44,668 nucleotides of DNA from Bacteroidota bacterium. GTDB taxonomy: Bacteria; Bacteroidota; Ignavibacteria; SZUA-365. Below, piece after piece: positions 23,698 to 33,147 of this stretch (its first letter is position 1; the number at the start of each line of letters is the position of its first letter). The notes beneath the pieces were generated by a model. The model was not told the DNA's origin and made no database searches. It saw nothing but the letters and a program-made list of their open reading frames with translations. Made by a program: the position numbers and the translations under genes. The stretch lies in NCBI GenBank assembly GCA_023432805.1, contig JAEYUG010000121.1:1-44668 (forward strand), given 5' to 3'.

Positions 23698-25052
23698 CCT
23701 TTTCTCGTGTAATGGAACCAGTTGATCGCAGTGGCAAGGGCGTAGAAGCAGATGGCACCGATGAAGAACGGAGCGACCGAACCGGTCTGCGCGAGCGCAA
23801 GACCGAGCAGGGCCGCAACGAGGAAGGGTCCGTAGGCTGCGACGGCGGCCGTCCACCCGAGCACACCCGCGCCTTGACGGGGGGAATGGGAGAAGATCAC
23901 CGGATACTGGCGGAAGGTGGAGGCGTTGCCGGCACCGCTGAAGAAGAAGAGCAGCAGCATGAGCGTGAGGAAGAGCGGAAACTCCGCGGCCGAGGTCGGC
24001 GCGAGCACGCCGCTCAGGAGCATCGCCGTGACGACGAGGATCATGCCGATGCCTGCCACGTGGGTGATGATTGCGCCGCCGGTGCGGTCGGTGAGGGGAC
24101 CTGCAGCCGCGCGCACGAGTGACCCGACGAGGGGACCGAGAAACGCATAGGTGAGCGGATCGGGGGCGCCGGGAAAACCGCCGTACAGGGTTTTGATGAG
24201 CAGGGGGAATGCAGCGGAGAAGCCGGAGAAGGACCCGAAGGTCATCAGGTAGGTGACGGTGCAGAACCAGGTGTGCTTCGACCTGAAGATGTCGAACTGT
24301 TCGCGCAGGGGTGCGCGCACCGGCACACTGCGAAGTGCCCACCACGCAAGCACAGTCACGAGCGCGAGTGGCACGATGTAGATGAGCGCTGCATTCTGCA
24401 GCCACACGGCCTGGCTGCCGTCGGCCTGCTGGAAGAGCTGGGGTGCCCCGCCGAGCGTGCCGAAGATGCCGGCGCCGATCACGAGCGGGGTTGCGATCTG
24501 CGCGATGCTCACACCCATGTTGCCGATGCCGGCCTGCAGCCCGAGGGCGGTGCCCTGCATGCGGCGCGGAAAGAAGAGGCTGGTGCTCGGCATGAACGAG
24601 GAGAAGTCGCCGCCACCGAATCCTGCTGCGGTCGCGATGACCATGAACATCCACCAGGGCGTCGTGGGTTCGGTGACCGCGAGAGCGAGGGCGATCATCG
24701 GCAGCAGCTTGAGGGCGTTGGCGATGGTCACGACGTGACGTGTGCCGAAGAGCGGGATGAGGAAGGTGTGTGCGATCCGCAACGTGCCTCCGGCAAGACC
24801 CGGCATGGCCGCCAGCCAGAAGAGCTGCGTCGTGTCGAAGGCGAATCCAGCTGCGGGAAGCCGCACGACGACGGCGCTCATCACGAACCACGTCGCGAAC
24901 GAGAACACGAGCGATGTCGTGGTGATCACAAGGGTGCGCCATGCCAGGCGCATGCCGGAACTGTCTGCGAAGGCGGGATCGTCGGGTCGCCATTCGGCGA
25001 TCCACGTTCCGCGCTGCGAGACTTCCGCACTGTTGCGCACGACGATGCTCAT
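23679..25052 (-). CDS. narT: Second nitrate/nitrite transporter of the NarK family (NarT-like)
   Basis: This 457-residue major facilitator has twelve membrane segments. NarK-type signatures are GFGGGDFSSFMPSTSLFFPRRMQGTALGLQAGIGNMGVS in the first half and FFFSGAGNASTFRQYPVIF in the second. In Thermus the nar operon ends with two such carriers, narK and narT. Position and sequence here match that order. It is clearly distinct from the NarK at 25049-26638: shorter, without the inserted loop. The ATG overlaps narK as ATGA and the gene runs 19 bases into actA. It may be a nitrate:nitrite exchanger or a proton symporter; the mode cannot be read. Confidence 0.85.
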   Translation of the reverse strand: MSIVVRNSAEVSQRGTWIAEWRPDDPAFADSSGMRLAWRTLVITTTSLVFSFATWFVMSAVVVRLPAAGFAFDTTQLFWLAAMPGLAGGTLRIAHTFLIPLFGTRHVVTIANALKLLPMIALALAVTEPTTPWWMFMVIATAAGFGGGDFSSFMPSTSLFFPRRMQGTALGLQAGIGNMGVSIAQIATPLVIGAGIFGTLGGAPQLFQQADGSQAVWLQNAALIYIVPLALVTVLAWWALRSVPVRAPLREQFDIFRSKHTWFCTVTYLMTFGSFSGFSAAFPLLIKTLYGGFPGAPDPLTYAFLGPLVGSLVRAAAGPLTDRTGGAIITHVAGIGMILVVTAMLLSGVLAPTSAAEFPLFLTLMLLLFFFSGAGNASTFRQYPVIFSHSPRQGAGVLGWTAAVAAYGPFLVAALLGLALAQTGSVAPFFIGAICFYALATAINWFHYTRKGCETPC

Positions 25053-26638
25053 GGGCGCAGGCCTCCGTGTTTCGTCACATCCTGAGCATGTCCTCCATTC
25101 TTCGTGCTGTAGGCGAGACGCGCGGAGTGATCCTCGCCGCCTTCGCCGTCGCGCTCGTCGATGCGCTGCGCGAGCGCCGGGGCACCGCGCTTCATGAGCG
25201 TGCGCACGGTGCGGTGCATCCACAGATGGCAGACGAGCGTGACGACGAAGAGGAACATCCACGCCGTCGTCCAGATGCCCGTGCCGCCGAGCAGCCATCC
25301 GAAGATGATCGGGCAGAAGAAGCCGCCGAGTCCGCCGATCACACCGACGATTCCTCCCACGGCGCCGACGGCGTCGGGATAGTAGTCGGGGATGAACTTG
25401 TAGACCCCTGCCTTGCCGATGCCCATGAGGATGCCGATAATGAAGACGAGCCCGGTGAAGATCCAGACATTGGCCTGGAAGAAGATGTGCGTGGTGCCGC
25501 TCGCGAGCAGCTGGCGTTTGGTGACGCGATCGCCGACACGCACGACGGGCTCCTGCGCGAACGCGAAGGTCGGCAGTACGAGCACGTGCGAGTCGCCGAC
25601 ATCCGCCGAGGGATGGGGGTCGTGCTTGAGGGGATAGACGATGCCGTCGATGTGGATGGCCTCGGGGGTCACGGCGCTGACCGTGCCGGCGCGAGCGGCG
25701 AGGACGCCCTCGCCCGGGGAGTCGATCTCCATGCGGGGCACGCAGAGCAGCACGTAGCAAACGAGGGATCCCCCGAACACCCAGTACATGACGGCACGTC
25801 CGCCGAAGCGGTCCGACAGCCAGCCGCCCAGTGCTCGTATCACCCCCGAGGGGAAGCTGAAGATGGCGGCCATGAGGCCGGCCGTAGCCAGGCTCATCGA
25901 GTAGGCACTGACGTAGTAGGGAATCAGCCACTGTGCGAGGGCGACGAATCCACCGAACACAACGAAGTAATACAGCCCGAAGCGCCAGACGCGGATGCTC
26001 GCGAGCGGAGCCAGGCGCTGGCGCAGGGTCAGCGTCTTCGCATGTTCAACCACGCGATGTTCGGTGATGACGAGGAAGATGACCGCGGTCGCGGCGAGCA
26101 TGCCGGCATACACACGCGGCAACATGCGCCAGCTCTCCATCGCGTCGCCGGACGTGCCGAACCAGAGGAGCAGCGCAGGCGCCGCAATGCTCGTCAGTGC
26201 GGCACCGGCATTGCCGGCACCGAAGATGCCGAGCGCGAGTCCCTGCCGCTGGCGGGAGAATACGATCGAGGTGTAGGCGATGCCGACCGAGAAGGACGCG
26301 CCCGCGAGCCCGAAGCCCGCACTGGCGAGCATGTACTCCCAGTACCCCTGCGCCTCCCCGAGCAGATACATCGGCACGGCCGCGATCAGCAACAGAGCCG
26401 TGAACACCACACGTCCGCCGTAGCGGTCGGTGAGCATGCCTGCGGGCAGACGGAAGAGCGAACCGGTCAGTACGGGGATCCCGATGAGCCAGCCGGCCTC
26501 GGCCAGATCCCACTTCATGATGCCGCGCTCGACCAGGTAGGTGACGAGCACGCCGTTGAGGGTCCACGACGCGAAGCAGACCGTGAACGCAAGGGTGTTG
26601 GCGGTGAGGATCATCCAGGGGGATCGCGCGCCGGTCAT
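25049..26638 (-). CDS. narK: Nitrate/nitrite transporter NarK with an extra soluble loop
   Basis: This 529-residue major facilitator has twelve membrane segments. NarK signatures are present: GIFGAGNAGAALTS (residues 138-150) and VGGIVGVIGGLGGFFCP (427-443). An unusual 89-residue hydrophilic stretch (residues ~302-390) separates two membrane helices. Its end, VVRVGDRVTKRQLLASG, resembles a lipoyl/biotinyl-like barrel hairpin. The C-terminal ~50 residues are a charged tail. The ATG follows narI after two bases and the end overlaps narT as ATGA. The role, as in other nar operons, is nitrate uptake and/or nitrite export. The loop is not needed for the family fold, so it may dock a partner. Confidence 0.88.
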   Translation of the reverse strand: MTGARSPWMILTANTLAFTVCFASWTLNGVLVTYLVERGIMKWDLAEAGWLIGIPVLTGSLFRLPAGMLTDRYGGRVVFTALLLIAAVPMYLLGEAQGYWEYMLASAGFGLAGASFSVGIAYTSIVFSRQRQGLALGIFGAGNAGAALTSIAAPALLLWFGTSGDAMESWRMLPRVYAGMLAATAVIFLVITEHRVVEHAKTLTLRQRLAPLASIRVWRFGLYYFVVFGGFVALAQWLIPYYVSAYSMSLATAGLMAAIFSFPSGVIRALGGWLSDRFGGRAVMYWVFGGSLVCYVLLCVPRMEIDSPGEGVLAARAGTVSAVTPEAIHIDGIVYPLKHDPHPSADVGDSHVLVLPTFAFAQEPVVRVGDRVTKRQLLASGTTHIFFQANVWIFTGLVFIIGILMGIGKAGVYKFIPDYYPDAVGAVGGIVGVIGGLGGFFCPIIFGWLLGGTGIWTTAWMFLFVVTLVCHLWMHRTVRTLMKRGAPALAQRIDERDGEGGEDHSARLAYSTKNGGHAQDVTKHGGLRP

Positions 26639-26640
26639 GG

Positions 26641-27384
26641 TCAGCCCCGTGTGCTGCGTGCGATCCGTGGGGAAGCCGTGCCCGCCGCCGTGCGAACGCC
26701 GCGACGGATGCCGTACCACCGCACGACCTGGGTTCTGCGCACGAGATAGTGCCACGGCATGACAAGCACGTGCATCATGCGTGAGAACGGCGTCAGCCCG
26801 AGCAGCACGAAGGCACCGACGATGTGCAGCTTCACCATGAAGGGTGCGGCCTCGAGCATCGCGATGTCGGGCTGGAAGAAGGCAAGCGAGGTCAGGTAGG
26901 GCGCGGCGAGCGCGGCGAACCACGAGGTGCCCCACCCGTTGAACACGGCGATGTACACACCGGCCAGCACCTGCACGAAGAGCAGTGCATAGACGGCGAT
27001 GTCCATCGCCGTGGTGACGCTGCGCACGCGCCTCGCGCTTCGCCGGCGCAGCACGATCGCGATGATGCCGACCAGCGCCAGCATGCCGCAGACGAGCGAT
27101 GCGCCTTCAAGGATGTAGAGCCGCAGCGGCACGCTGTTCCATGCGAGGATCCAGCGCGGCACGAGCAGGGCGATCAGATGTCCGACGAGCACGACGATGA
27201 TGCCGATGTGGAACGGCGCGACAGCCCAGAACTGCTGCGATCCCTCGAGGAACTGCGTGGAGTAGCTCGAGACCGAATAGGGCAGCCGGCGGTAGCGTGC
27301 GATGCTTCCGATCAGGAAGACGATCACGGCGGCATAGGGCAGAATGACCAGTAGGAAGGTGTCGAGAAGCAGAGCGGGATTCAT
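26641..27384 (-). CDS. narI: Respiratory nitrate reductase gamma subunit (cytochrome b)
   Basis: NarI anchors NarGH to the inner membrane and oxidises quinol on the periplasmic side. The 247-residue product has five membrane segments. Four heme ligands are at His59 and His69 (APFHIGIIVVLVGHL) and His187 and His205 (VKLHIVGAFVLLGLTPFSRMMH). Their spacing (10 and 18) matches the Escherichia coli protein. The start MNPALLLD overlaps the narJ stop as ATGA, while a longer open frame upstream has no family support. With both hemes intact the complex should take electrons directly from the quinol pool. That makes the added ACIII and NarC noteworthy. Confidence 0.94.
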   Translation of the reverse strand: MNPALLLDTFLLVILPYAAVIVFLIGSIARYRRLPYSVSSYSTQFLEGSQQFWAVAPFHIGIIVVLVGHLIALLVPRWILAWNSVPLRLYILEGASLVCGMLALVGIIAIVLRRRSARRVRSVTTAMDIAVYALLFVQVLAGVYIAVFNGWGTSWFAALAAPYLTSLAFFQPDIAMLEAAPFMVKLHIVGAFVLLGLTPFSRMMHVLVMPWHYLVRRTQVVRWYGIRRGVRTAAGTASPRIARSTRG

Positions 27385-27965
27385 GGGATCGAGACTCCTG
27401 CCGGGTGTGTGCACCAGGTGTGCAGCGTCGCCTCGACGGCGGCGAGCACGTTGTCGTAGGGATTGTCGACCGTGCCGAGGGCTTCGCGCATGGGAGTGAT
27501 TGCGGGACGCAGTGTCTCGCGCGCGAACACGCGTGCCTCGTCGTCGGGCATGCGGCCGAACACCGCGAGGGCATGACAGATGTGATCGGGCAGTTCACCG
27601 CTCTCCGCCAGCTCGAAGCGCGCAAGGAGCGAACGCATGCGCACGAGAAACGCGCCGCGGTCGTAGCTCTCGCCATGCAGGTGCCACCCAAGTTCGAGTG
27701 CGCAGGCGGGATTGATGTCGAAGGTGCGGGTGTACAGTTCCTCGAAACCGGAGGTCGTCAGATCGGCCGTCGCCGCTGCGAAGCGTTCGAGCGAGGCCAC
27801 GGCCTCGTCGAGATCCGCACCTTCGATGCGCACCTGCGCATCGGCAAAGGGGTGCGCATGCAGCGTGCGCAACAGTGCAACAGCGCGGGCCATGTGCACG
27901 CGGTACTCCACACCCGGATAGGCGAGGACGTCGGCGAGGGTGTCGAAGAGAAGTGCGCGCTGCAT
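27381..27965 (-). CDS. narJ: Nitrate reductase assembly chaperone (delta subunit)
   Basis: NarJ is a soluble chaperone that helps load molybdenum cofactor into NarG and membrane-attach the complex. The 194-residue product is all helical, with the family elements FDTLADVLAYPG at the start, SGFEELYTRTFDINPACALELGWHLHGESYDRG in the middle and ELPDHICHALAVFGRM. The ATG at 27965 shares its base with the end of the narH stop (TGATG). A GTG directly before it is possible but unnecessary. The gene overlaps narI by ATGA. Conserved position G-H-J-I. Confidence 0.92.
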   Translation of the reverse strand: MQRALLFDTLADVLAYPGVEYRVHMARAVALLRTLHAHPFADAQVRIEGADLDEAVASLERFAAATADLTTSGFEELYTRTFDINPACALELGWHLHGESYDRGAFLVRMRSLLARFELAESGELPDHICHALAVFGRMPDDEARVFARETLRPAITPMREALGTVDNPYDNVLAAVEATLHTWCTHPAGVSIP

Positions 27966-29455
27966 CACAGCCCCCGCTTCGGTGCATCGGTGAACCCGAA
28001 GCCCACCGATGCCTTGTGGGCATGAACGTCCTCCATCATCTCGATGGCTTCCTCACGGTGCATCGGGGGAATGACGAATCTGTCTTCGAACGTGCAGAGC
28101 GAGGTCAGCCTGTAGATGTCCTCCGCCTCCTCGACGCTGCAATCCGCCGCAGTGAGCATGCGGGCGGCGTCTTCCTTCGAAATGTCGCCGACGGTCACGG
28201 CACGGCGCCAGGTGCGCACGGCCTTCTGCTTCCTGAGAGCGTAGGCGACCTTGCCCTCATGGCCCGCACCGAAGAGCTGGGCCAGATACTGCAGGGGGAC
28301 GCGGGCCTGATCGATGTCGTGGAAGAAGTCGTCGCTCGATGCGGCCACGCCGTTCTCGAGTTGCACGCCCATGACGGGACTCATCGGCGGCACGTAGAAG
28401 AGCATGGGAAGCGTGCGGTACTCTATGTGCGGCGGCAGGGCGATCTTCCACTCCTTGACGAAGCGGTAGACGGGACTCTGCTGCGCCGATTCGATCACGC
28501 TTTCGTGGATCCCATTGCGCAACGCACCCTCGATCACATCGGGGTCGTTCGGATCGAGCACGAGCGAACGATGGCCGTCGATGAGCTGGTCGTCGGGCAG
28601 CGCGGCGACCTCGGCGATGCGCGAGGCATCGTAGAGCAGCACGCCCAGATAACGGATGCGACCGACGCAGGAATGGAAACAGGCCGGCGCCTGACCGGTT
28701 TCGAGACGCGGGTAGCAGAGGATGCACTTTTCCGATTTCCCGGTGCTCCAGTTGAAGAAGGTCTTCTTGTAGGGACATGCAGCCACGCAGGCGCGCCAGC
28801 CGCGACAGACCTTCTGGTCGATGAGCACGATGCCGTCTTCACCCCGCTTGTACAGGGCACCCGAGGGACATGCCGCCACGCAGCCGGGATTGAGGCAGTG
28901 GTTGCAGATGCGCGGGAAGTAGAAGAACACCAGACGCTCGACCGCGAAGAGTTGCTGACGCTGCTCCTCGGTCAGCGCGTCGAGGTTGGGATCGTTCTTC
29001 GCGTACACCGACGAACCGCCCAGGTCATCGTCCCAGTTGGGACCCGCCTCGATGTTGATATACTCACCGGTCACCATCGAGATGGGACGTGCCGTCGGCT
29101 GATCGGGTCCTTCCGGCGCGTTGAACAGTTCCTCGTACTTGTAGGTCCATGGCTCGTAGTAGTCGTCCATGGTCGGTTGCGATGGATGATGGAAGAGCGT
29201 GTCGAGAATGCGGGCCTTGTCGGTGCTCTTCAGGCGCAGATCGTCTCCATGCTTCTCCCATCCCCCCTTGTACTTGTCCTGGTCCTCCCACTTCGTCGGG
29301 AAGCCCGTGCCGGGCTTTGTCTCGACATTGTTCCACCACATGTACTCCGAACCGGGGCGGTCGGTCCAGATGTTCTTGCAGGCGATGCTGCAGGTGTGGC
29401 AGCCGATGCATTTGTCGAGATGGAAGACCATCGAAATCTGCGAGCGTACGTCCAT
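27965..29455 (-). CDS. narH: Respiratory nitrate reductase beta subunit (Fe-S)
   Basis: NarH carries four Fe-S clusters that link NarI hemes to NarG. The 496-residue product shows all four Cys groups in order: CIGCHTCSIAC (residues 16-26), CNHCLNPGCVAACP, CRGWRACVAACP (the Trp marks the 3Fe-4S cluster), and CILCYPRLETGQAPACFHSCVGR. The N-terminus MDVRSQISMVFHLDKC matches the family without a signal peptide, so it is cytoplasmic. AAGGAAAAGG precedes the ATG. The 42-base gap to narG is the longest in the 23-kb chain, and no terminator was seen in it. Confidence 0.96.
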   Translation of the reverse strand: MDVRSQISMVFHLDKCIGCHTCSIACKNIWTDRPGSEYMWWNNVETKPGTGFPTKWEDQDKYKGGWEKHGDDLRLKSTDKARILDTLFHHPSQPTMDDYYEPWTYKYEELFNAPEGPDQPTARPISMVTGEYINIEAGPNWDDDLGGSSVYAKNDPNLDALTEEQRQQLFAVERLVFFYFPRICNHCLNPGCVAACPSGALYKRGEDGIVLIDQKVCRGWRACVAACPYKKTFFNWSTGKSEKCILCYPRLETGQAPACFHSCVGRIRYLGVLLYDASRIAEVAALPDDQLIDGHRSLVLDPNDPDVIEGALRNGIHESVIESAQQSPVYRFVKEWKIALPPHIEYRTLPMLFYVPPMSPVMGVQLENGVAASSDDFFHDIDQARVPLQYLAQLFGAGHEGKVAYALRKQKAVRTWRRAVTVGDISKEDAARMLTAADCSVEEAEDIYRLTSLCTFEDRFVIPPMHREEAIEMMEDVHAHKASVGFGFTDAPKRGL

Positions 29456-29497
29456 GACCTTTTCCTTTTCAGCGTTCTGGATCCGTAATTCCTGTTC

Positions 29498-32400
29498 TTA
29501 CCACTTGAGTTCGGGCAGGCGGCGCACAAGTACGTGCGTGTCGCGGTTGCAGCCGGTGGGTCCCCAGTAGTTGAAGTGGAAGGTGAATTGTCCGTACCCG
29601 CCCACCATGAGATTCGGTTTCAGACGTGTGCGCGTGAGACTGTTGTGACCGCCCGCACGCTTGTCACCGCGCAGCGGAGACTTCGGCACCGAAAGCGTGC
29701 GCTCAGGCGAGTGGTAGATGATGCAGATCCCGCGGGGTATCCGGGCGCTGACCGCGGCACGCGTGACCACGACCCCATGGTCGTTGTGGACCTCGACCCA
29801 GTCGTTGTCTGCGATGCCGATGTCGTCTGCATCGTGATCGTTCATCCAGAAGGGCTCGACACCGCGCGAGAGCGTGCTCATGCGCTGATTGTCGCCGTAG
29901 GTGGAATGGATGTGCCACTTGCCGTGCGGCGTCAGGTAGTTGAGCATCTTGGTCGGACCCGCCTCCTTCGAGAAGCGCAGATCGGCATAGTCGGCCGGCA
30001 GCGGCTTGGGCTTGTAGGTCGGCAGGTGCTCGCCGAACTGGATGTAGCCGGGATGGTCGAGATAGAAATGCTGCCGTCCCGTGAGCGTGCGCCAGGGCAC
30101 GAGGTGCTCGACGTTGTAGGTGAACGGCGAATACGCACGGCCGTTCTCCGTCAGCCCCGACCACATCGGTGAATTCAGCAGACGCACGGGGCGACCCTGC
30201 AGTTCCTTGTATGTGACGCGCGCACCGCGATTCCGCTCGGCCAGCTGCGCGAGCGCAAGGCCGGTGCGCTCCTCCATCGCCTTGTAGGAACGCCAGGCGA
30301 GCTCACCGTTGGTGACGGTCGCCAGACGCAGAATCGCATTGCACACCTGTGCACCGTCGCGCAGTGCCGGGTAGCGCTCGCCGTCGACCATGACGGTCGC
30401 GCCTTCGTCGCGCAGTGCGTCGTACTCGTCTTCGCACATGTAGTGCGTGCCATGCGCACCGAGACCGTTGCGCCGCACGAGGGGACCCAGCGCGACGTAC
30501 TTGTCATACACCTTCGTGTAGTCGCGTTCGGTGAGCTTGAGCGTGGGCATGGTTCTGCCCGGAACCGCCTCGACCGTTCCGTCGATCCACTGGTCCATGG
30601 TCGGCTGCGCAATCTCCGCGGCGCTGTCGTGCGCGAGTGCACCGGCGACGAGGTCGGGCACGGGATCGGGAAAGTGCTTTCCGGCGAATGTGGAGAAGCG
30701 CTTCGCAACGGCGGCGAAAATGTCCCAGTCACTCTTCGACTCCCAGCAGGGGGGCACGGCTGCAGACAGGGGGTGGATGAAGCTGTGCATGTCGGTCGAG
30801 TTGAGATCCGCCTTCTCGTACCAGGTTGCAGCCGGCAGCACGATGTCGCTGTACAGGGCCGAAGTATCCATGCGGAAGTTGAGGTCGACGACCAGATCCA
30901 TCTTGCCCTGGGGAGCCTGTTCGTGCCACGCCACATCGTGCACGTGGTCGCGCGCCATGTCCTGCGAGATGGCGTTGTCGTGCGTGCCGAGATAGTGCCG
31001 CAGGAAGTATTCATGCCCCTTGCTGCTCGACATGAGTGCGTTGCCCCTCCAGATGAACCACACCCGCGGCCAGTTGTCGGGTGCATCGGGATCCTCGACC
31101 GAGAAGCGGAGCGTCCGGTCCTTCAACTGCTGTACGACGTCGGCGACGACCGCCTCGTCGGTCTCCGCACCGCGTGCGCGCGCATCGCGCACAAGCTCGA
31201 TCGGCGAGCGATCGAACTGCGGATAGAAGGGCAGCCAGCCGCTGCGCACGGCACGCACCTGCGCATCCATCGTGTGACCGGTCGCGAGCGACCCATCGGG
31301 CTGGTCGGGCGGCACGGTGTGGTAATCGCTGAAGGGACGCTCGTAGCGCCACTGATCGGTGTGCACATAATGCCAACTCGGCGCATTCTGCAGCCGCGAC
31401 GGCGCATGCCAGTCCTTCGCGAACGCGATCGCGCTCCACGGTTCGCCGGGCGCCAGTTTCTCCTGCCCGACGTAGTGTGCGAGTCCGCCACCGTTCACCC
31501 CGATGCATCCGCAGAACATGAGCGCGTGGATACCTGCCCGGTACATGAGATTGCCATGGTACCAGTGGTTGATGCCCGCACCGATGATGATGGTGCACTT
31601 GCCGCGTGTCGCCACCGCGGTGTCCGCCCACTCGCGGGCGAAGCGAATGACTTCCGAACGGGCCTGGCCGGTGTAGCGCTCGCTCCATGCTGGCGTGTAG
31701 GGTGCGTCGGCATCGTCGTAGTCCGACGGGTACGCACCCGGCAGTCCGCGCGCGACACCATACTGCGCCATGAGCAGATCGTAGACCGTCGTGACGACGG
31801 CCTCCCCACCGTCGGCCGTCATGATCCGCCGCACCGGCACGTTTCGCACGACCGTCCTGCCCTCGCCGAAATCGTCGAAACGCACGGGCACATCCCCCCA
31901 GCCCGCTTCGAGGAAGCTGAGCTGCGGGGTGATGGGCGACCCGTCGACGCCGTCTTCGAGTTTCAGATTCCATTGTCCTTGTTCCGTGCCCCAGCGGTGC
32001 CCGCTCGCACCCATCGGCATCTTCGGGCGCGCATCGTTGTCATCCCACATGAGAAACTTCCACTCGCCGTGCTCGGCACCGGCGTAGCGGTCAAGCCGGC
32101 CGGCGCGCAGCAGCTGCCCGGCGTTGAAAGCGTCGCCCTTCGGATGCAGTTCGACCAGGTACGGCGCGTCGGTGAAGCGGCGCGTGTAGTCGAGAAAGTA
32201 CGGCACCTTCCGCGCGACGTGGTACTCGGTGAGGATCACATGGTTGACCGCCATCCACCAGGCGCCGTCCTGCCCGGCATTGACGGGCACGAACTGGTCG
32301 GCGTACTTGGCGACTTGGTTGAAGTCGGGCGCGAACACCCACATCTTGGTGCCGTTGTGGCGTGCCTCTGCGGCGAAGTGGCAGTCGGGCGTACGCGTCA

Positions 32401-33142
32401 TGTTGAGGTTCGAGCCCATCACCGCGAGCATCTTTGCATTGTACCAGTCGGCACTCTCCTGCACGTCGGTCTGCTCGCCCCAGGTCTCGGGCGAGGCCGG
32501 CGGCAGATCGCAGTACCAGTCGTAGAACGAGAGCGCCACACCACCGAGCAACTGCAGAAACCGCGCGCCCGAGGCGTAGCTGACCATCGACATGGCGGGG
32601 ATGGGGGAAAACCCGGCAATGCGATCGGGCCCGTGGGTGCGGATGGTGTGCACGAGCGAGGCGGCGATGATGTCGAGTGCCTCGTCCCACGACGCCCTGC
32701 GGAAGCCGCCCTTGCCGCGGGCCTTCTGCCAGCGCGCCCGCGCTACGGGATCGCTCGTCAGCGCCTCCCATGCCGCGGCGGGATCCTCGTGCGCCGCCCG
32801 CGCCTCGCGCCAGAGATCGAGCAGGGCGCCGCGGATGTAGGGATACTTCACGCGCAGCGGCGAGTACAGATACCACGAATACGAAATGCCGCGCTGGCAG
32901 CCCCGCGGCTCGTAGGGCGGCAGCCCGTTCTCGAGCATGGGATAGTCGAGCCCCTGCATCTCCCAGGTCACAATGCCGTCCTTGACGTGAATCATCCACG
33001 TGCAGCTGCCCGTGCAGTTCACGCCATGCGTCGAACGCACGACCTTGTCATGCTGCCAGCGGTTGCGGTAGAATTCTTCCCACGCGCGGTCGCCCGGCGT
33101 GTCGCGATCGGTGATCAGGGGAATGTCGCGGGTCTCGCTCAT
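29498..33142 (-). CDS. narG: Respiratory nitrate reductase alpha subunit (molybdenum)
   Basis: NarG reduces nitrate to nitrite with a bis-MGD molybdenum centre. The 1214-residue product has the NarG-type FS0 cluster site His39, Cys43, Cys47, Cys82 (STHGVNCTGSC, then EPRGCQRG) and the Mo-ligand region YDWYCDLPPASPETWGEQTD. It also has IIGAGINHWYHGN and the C-terminal GCNRDTHVLVRR. There is no twin-arginine signal, so the site is cytoplasmic, as in E. coli and Thermus and unlike archaeal or nitrite-oxidoreductase-type enzymes. The start MSETRDIPL at 33142 is preferred. A GTG at 33151 would overlap the narC stop. The Moco genes 13 kb downstream in the same chain serve this enzyme. Confidence 0.96.
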   Translation of the reverse strand: MSETRDIPLITDRDTPGDRAWEEFYRNRWQHDKVVRSTHGVNCTGSCTWMIHVKDGIVTWEMQGLDYPMLENGLPPYEPRGCQRGISYSWYLYSPLRVKYPYIRGALLDLWREARAAHEDPAAAWEALTSDPVARARWQKARGKGGFRRASWDEALDIIAASLVHTIRTHGPDRIAGFSPIPAMSMVSYASGARFLQLLGGVALSFYDWYCDLPPASPETWGEQTDVQESADWYNAKMLAVMGSNLNMTRTPDCHFAAEARHNGTKMWVFAPDFNQVAKYADQFVPVNAGQDGAWWMAVNHVILTEYHVARKVPYFLDYTRRFTDAPYLVELHPKGDAFNAGQLLRAGRLDRYAGAEHGEWKFLMWDDNDARPKMPMGASGHRWGTEQGQWNLKLEDGVDGSPITPQLSFLEAGWGDVPVRFDDFGEGRTVVRNVPVRRIMTADGGEAVVTTVYDLLMAQYGVARGLPGAYPSDYDDADAPYTPAWSERYTGQARSEVIRFAREWADTAVATRGKCTIIIGAGINHWYHGNLMYRAGIHALMFCGCIGVNGGGLAHYVGQEKLAPGEPWSAIAFAKDWHAPSRLQNAPSWHYVHTDQWRYERPFSDYHTVPPDQPDGSLATGHTMDAQVRAVRSGWLPFYPQFDRSPIELVRDARARGAETDEAVVADVVQQLKDRTLRFSVEDPDAPDNWPRVWFIWRGNALMSSSKGHEYFLRHYLGTHDNAISQDMARDHVHDVAWHEQAPQGKMDLVVDLNFRMDTSALYSDIVLPAATWYEKADLNSTDMHSFIHPLSAAVPPCWESKSDWDIFAAVAKRFSTFAGKHFPDPVPDLVAGALAHDSAAEIAQPTMDQWIDGTVEAVPGRTMPTLKLTERDYTKVYDKYVALGPLVRRNGLGAHGTHYMCEDEYDALRDEGATVMVDGERYPALRDGAQVCNAILRLATVTNGELAWRSYKAMEERTGLALAQLAERNRGARVTYKELQGRPVRLLNSPMWSGLTENGRAYSPFTYNVEHLVPWRTLTGRQHFYLDHPGYIQFGEHLPTYKPKPLPADYADLRFSKEAGPTKMLNYLTPHGKWHIHSTYGDNQRMSTLSRGVEPFWMNDHDADDIGIADNDWVEVHNDHGVVVTRAAVSARIPRGICIIYHSPERTLSVPKSPLRGDKRAGGHNSLTRTRLKPNLMVGGYGQFTFHFNYWGPTGCNRDTHVLVRRLPELKW

Positions 33143-33147
33143 GGTGG

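Noticed and set aside
29498..33142. Periplasmic nitrate reductase or nitrite oxidoreductase
   Set aside because: No Tat signal on NarG, E. coli-like NarI with four heme ligands at the usual spacing, and NarJ present: this is the cytoplasm-facing Nar type.
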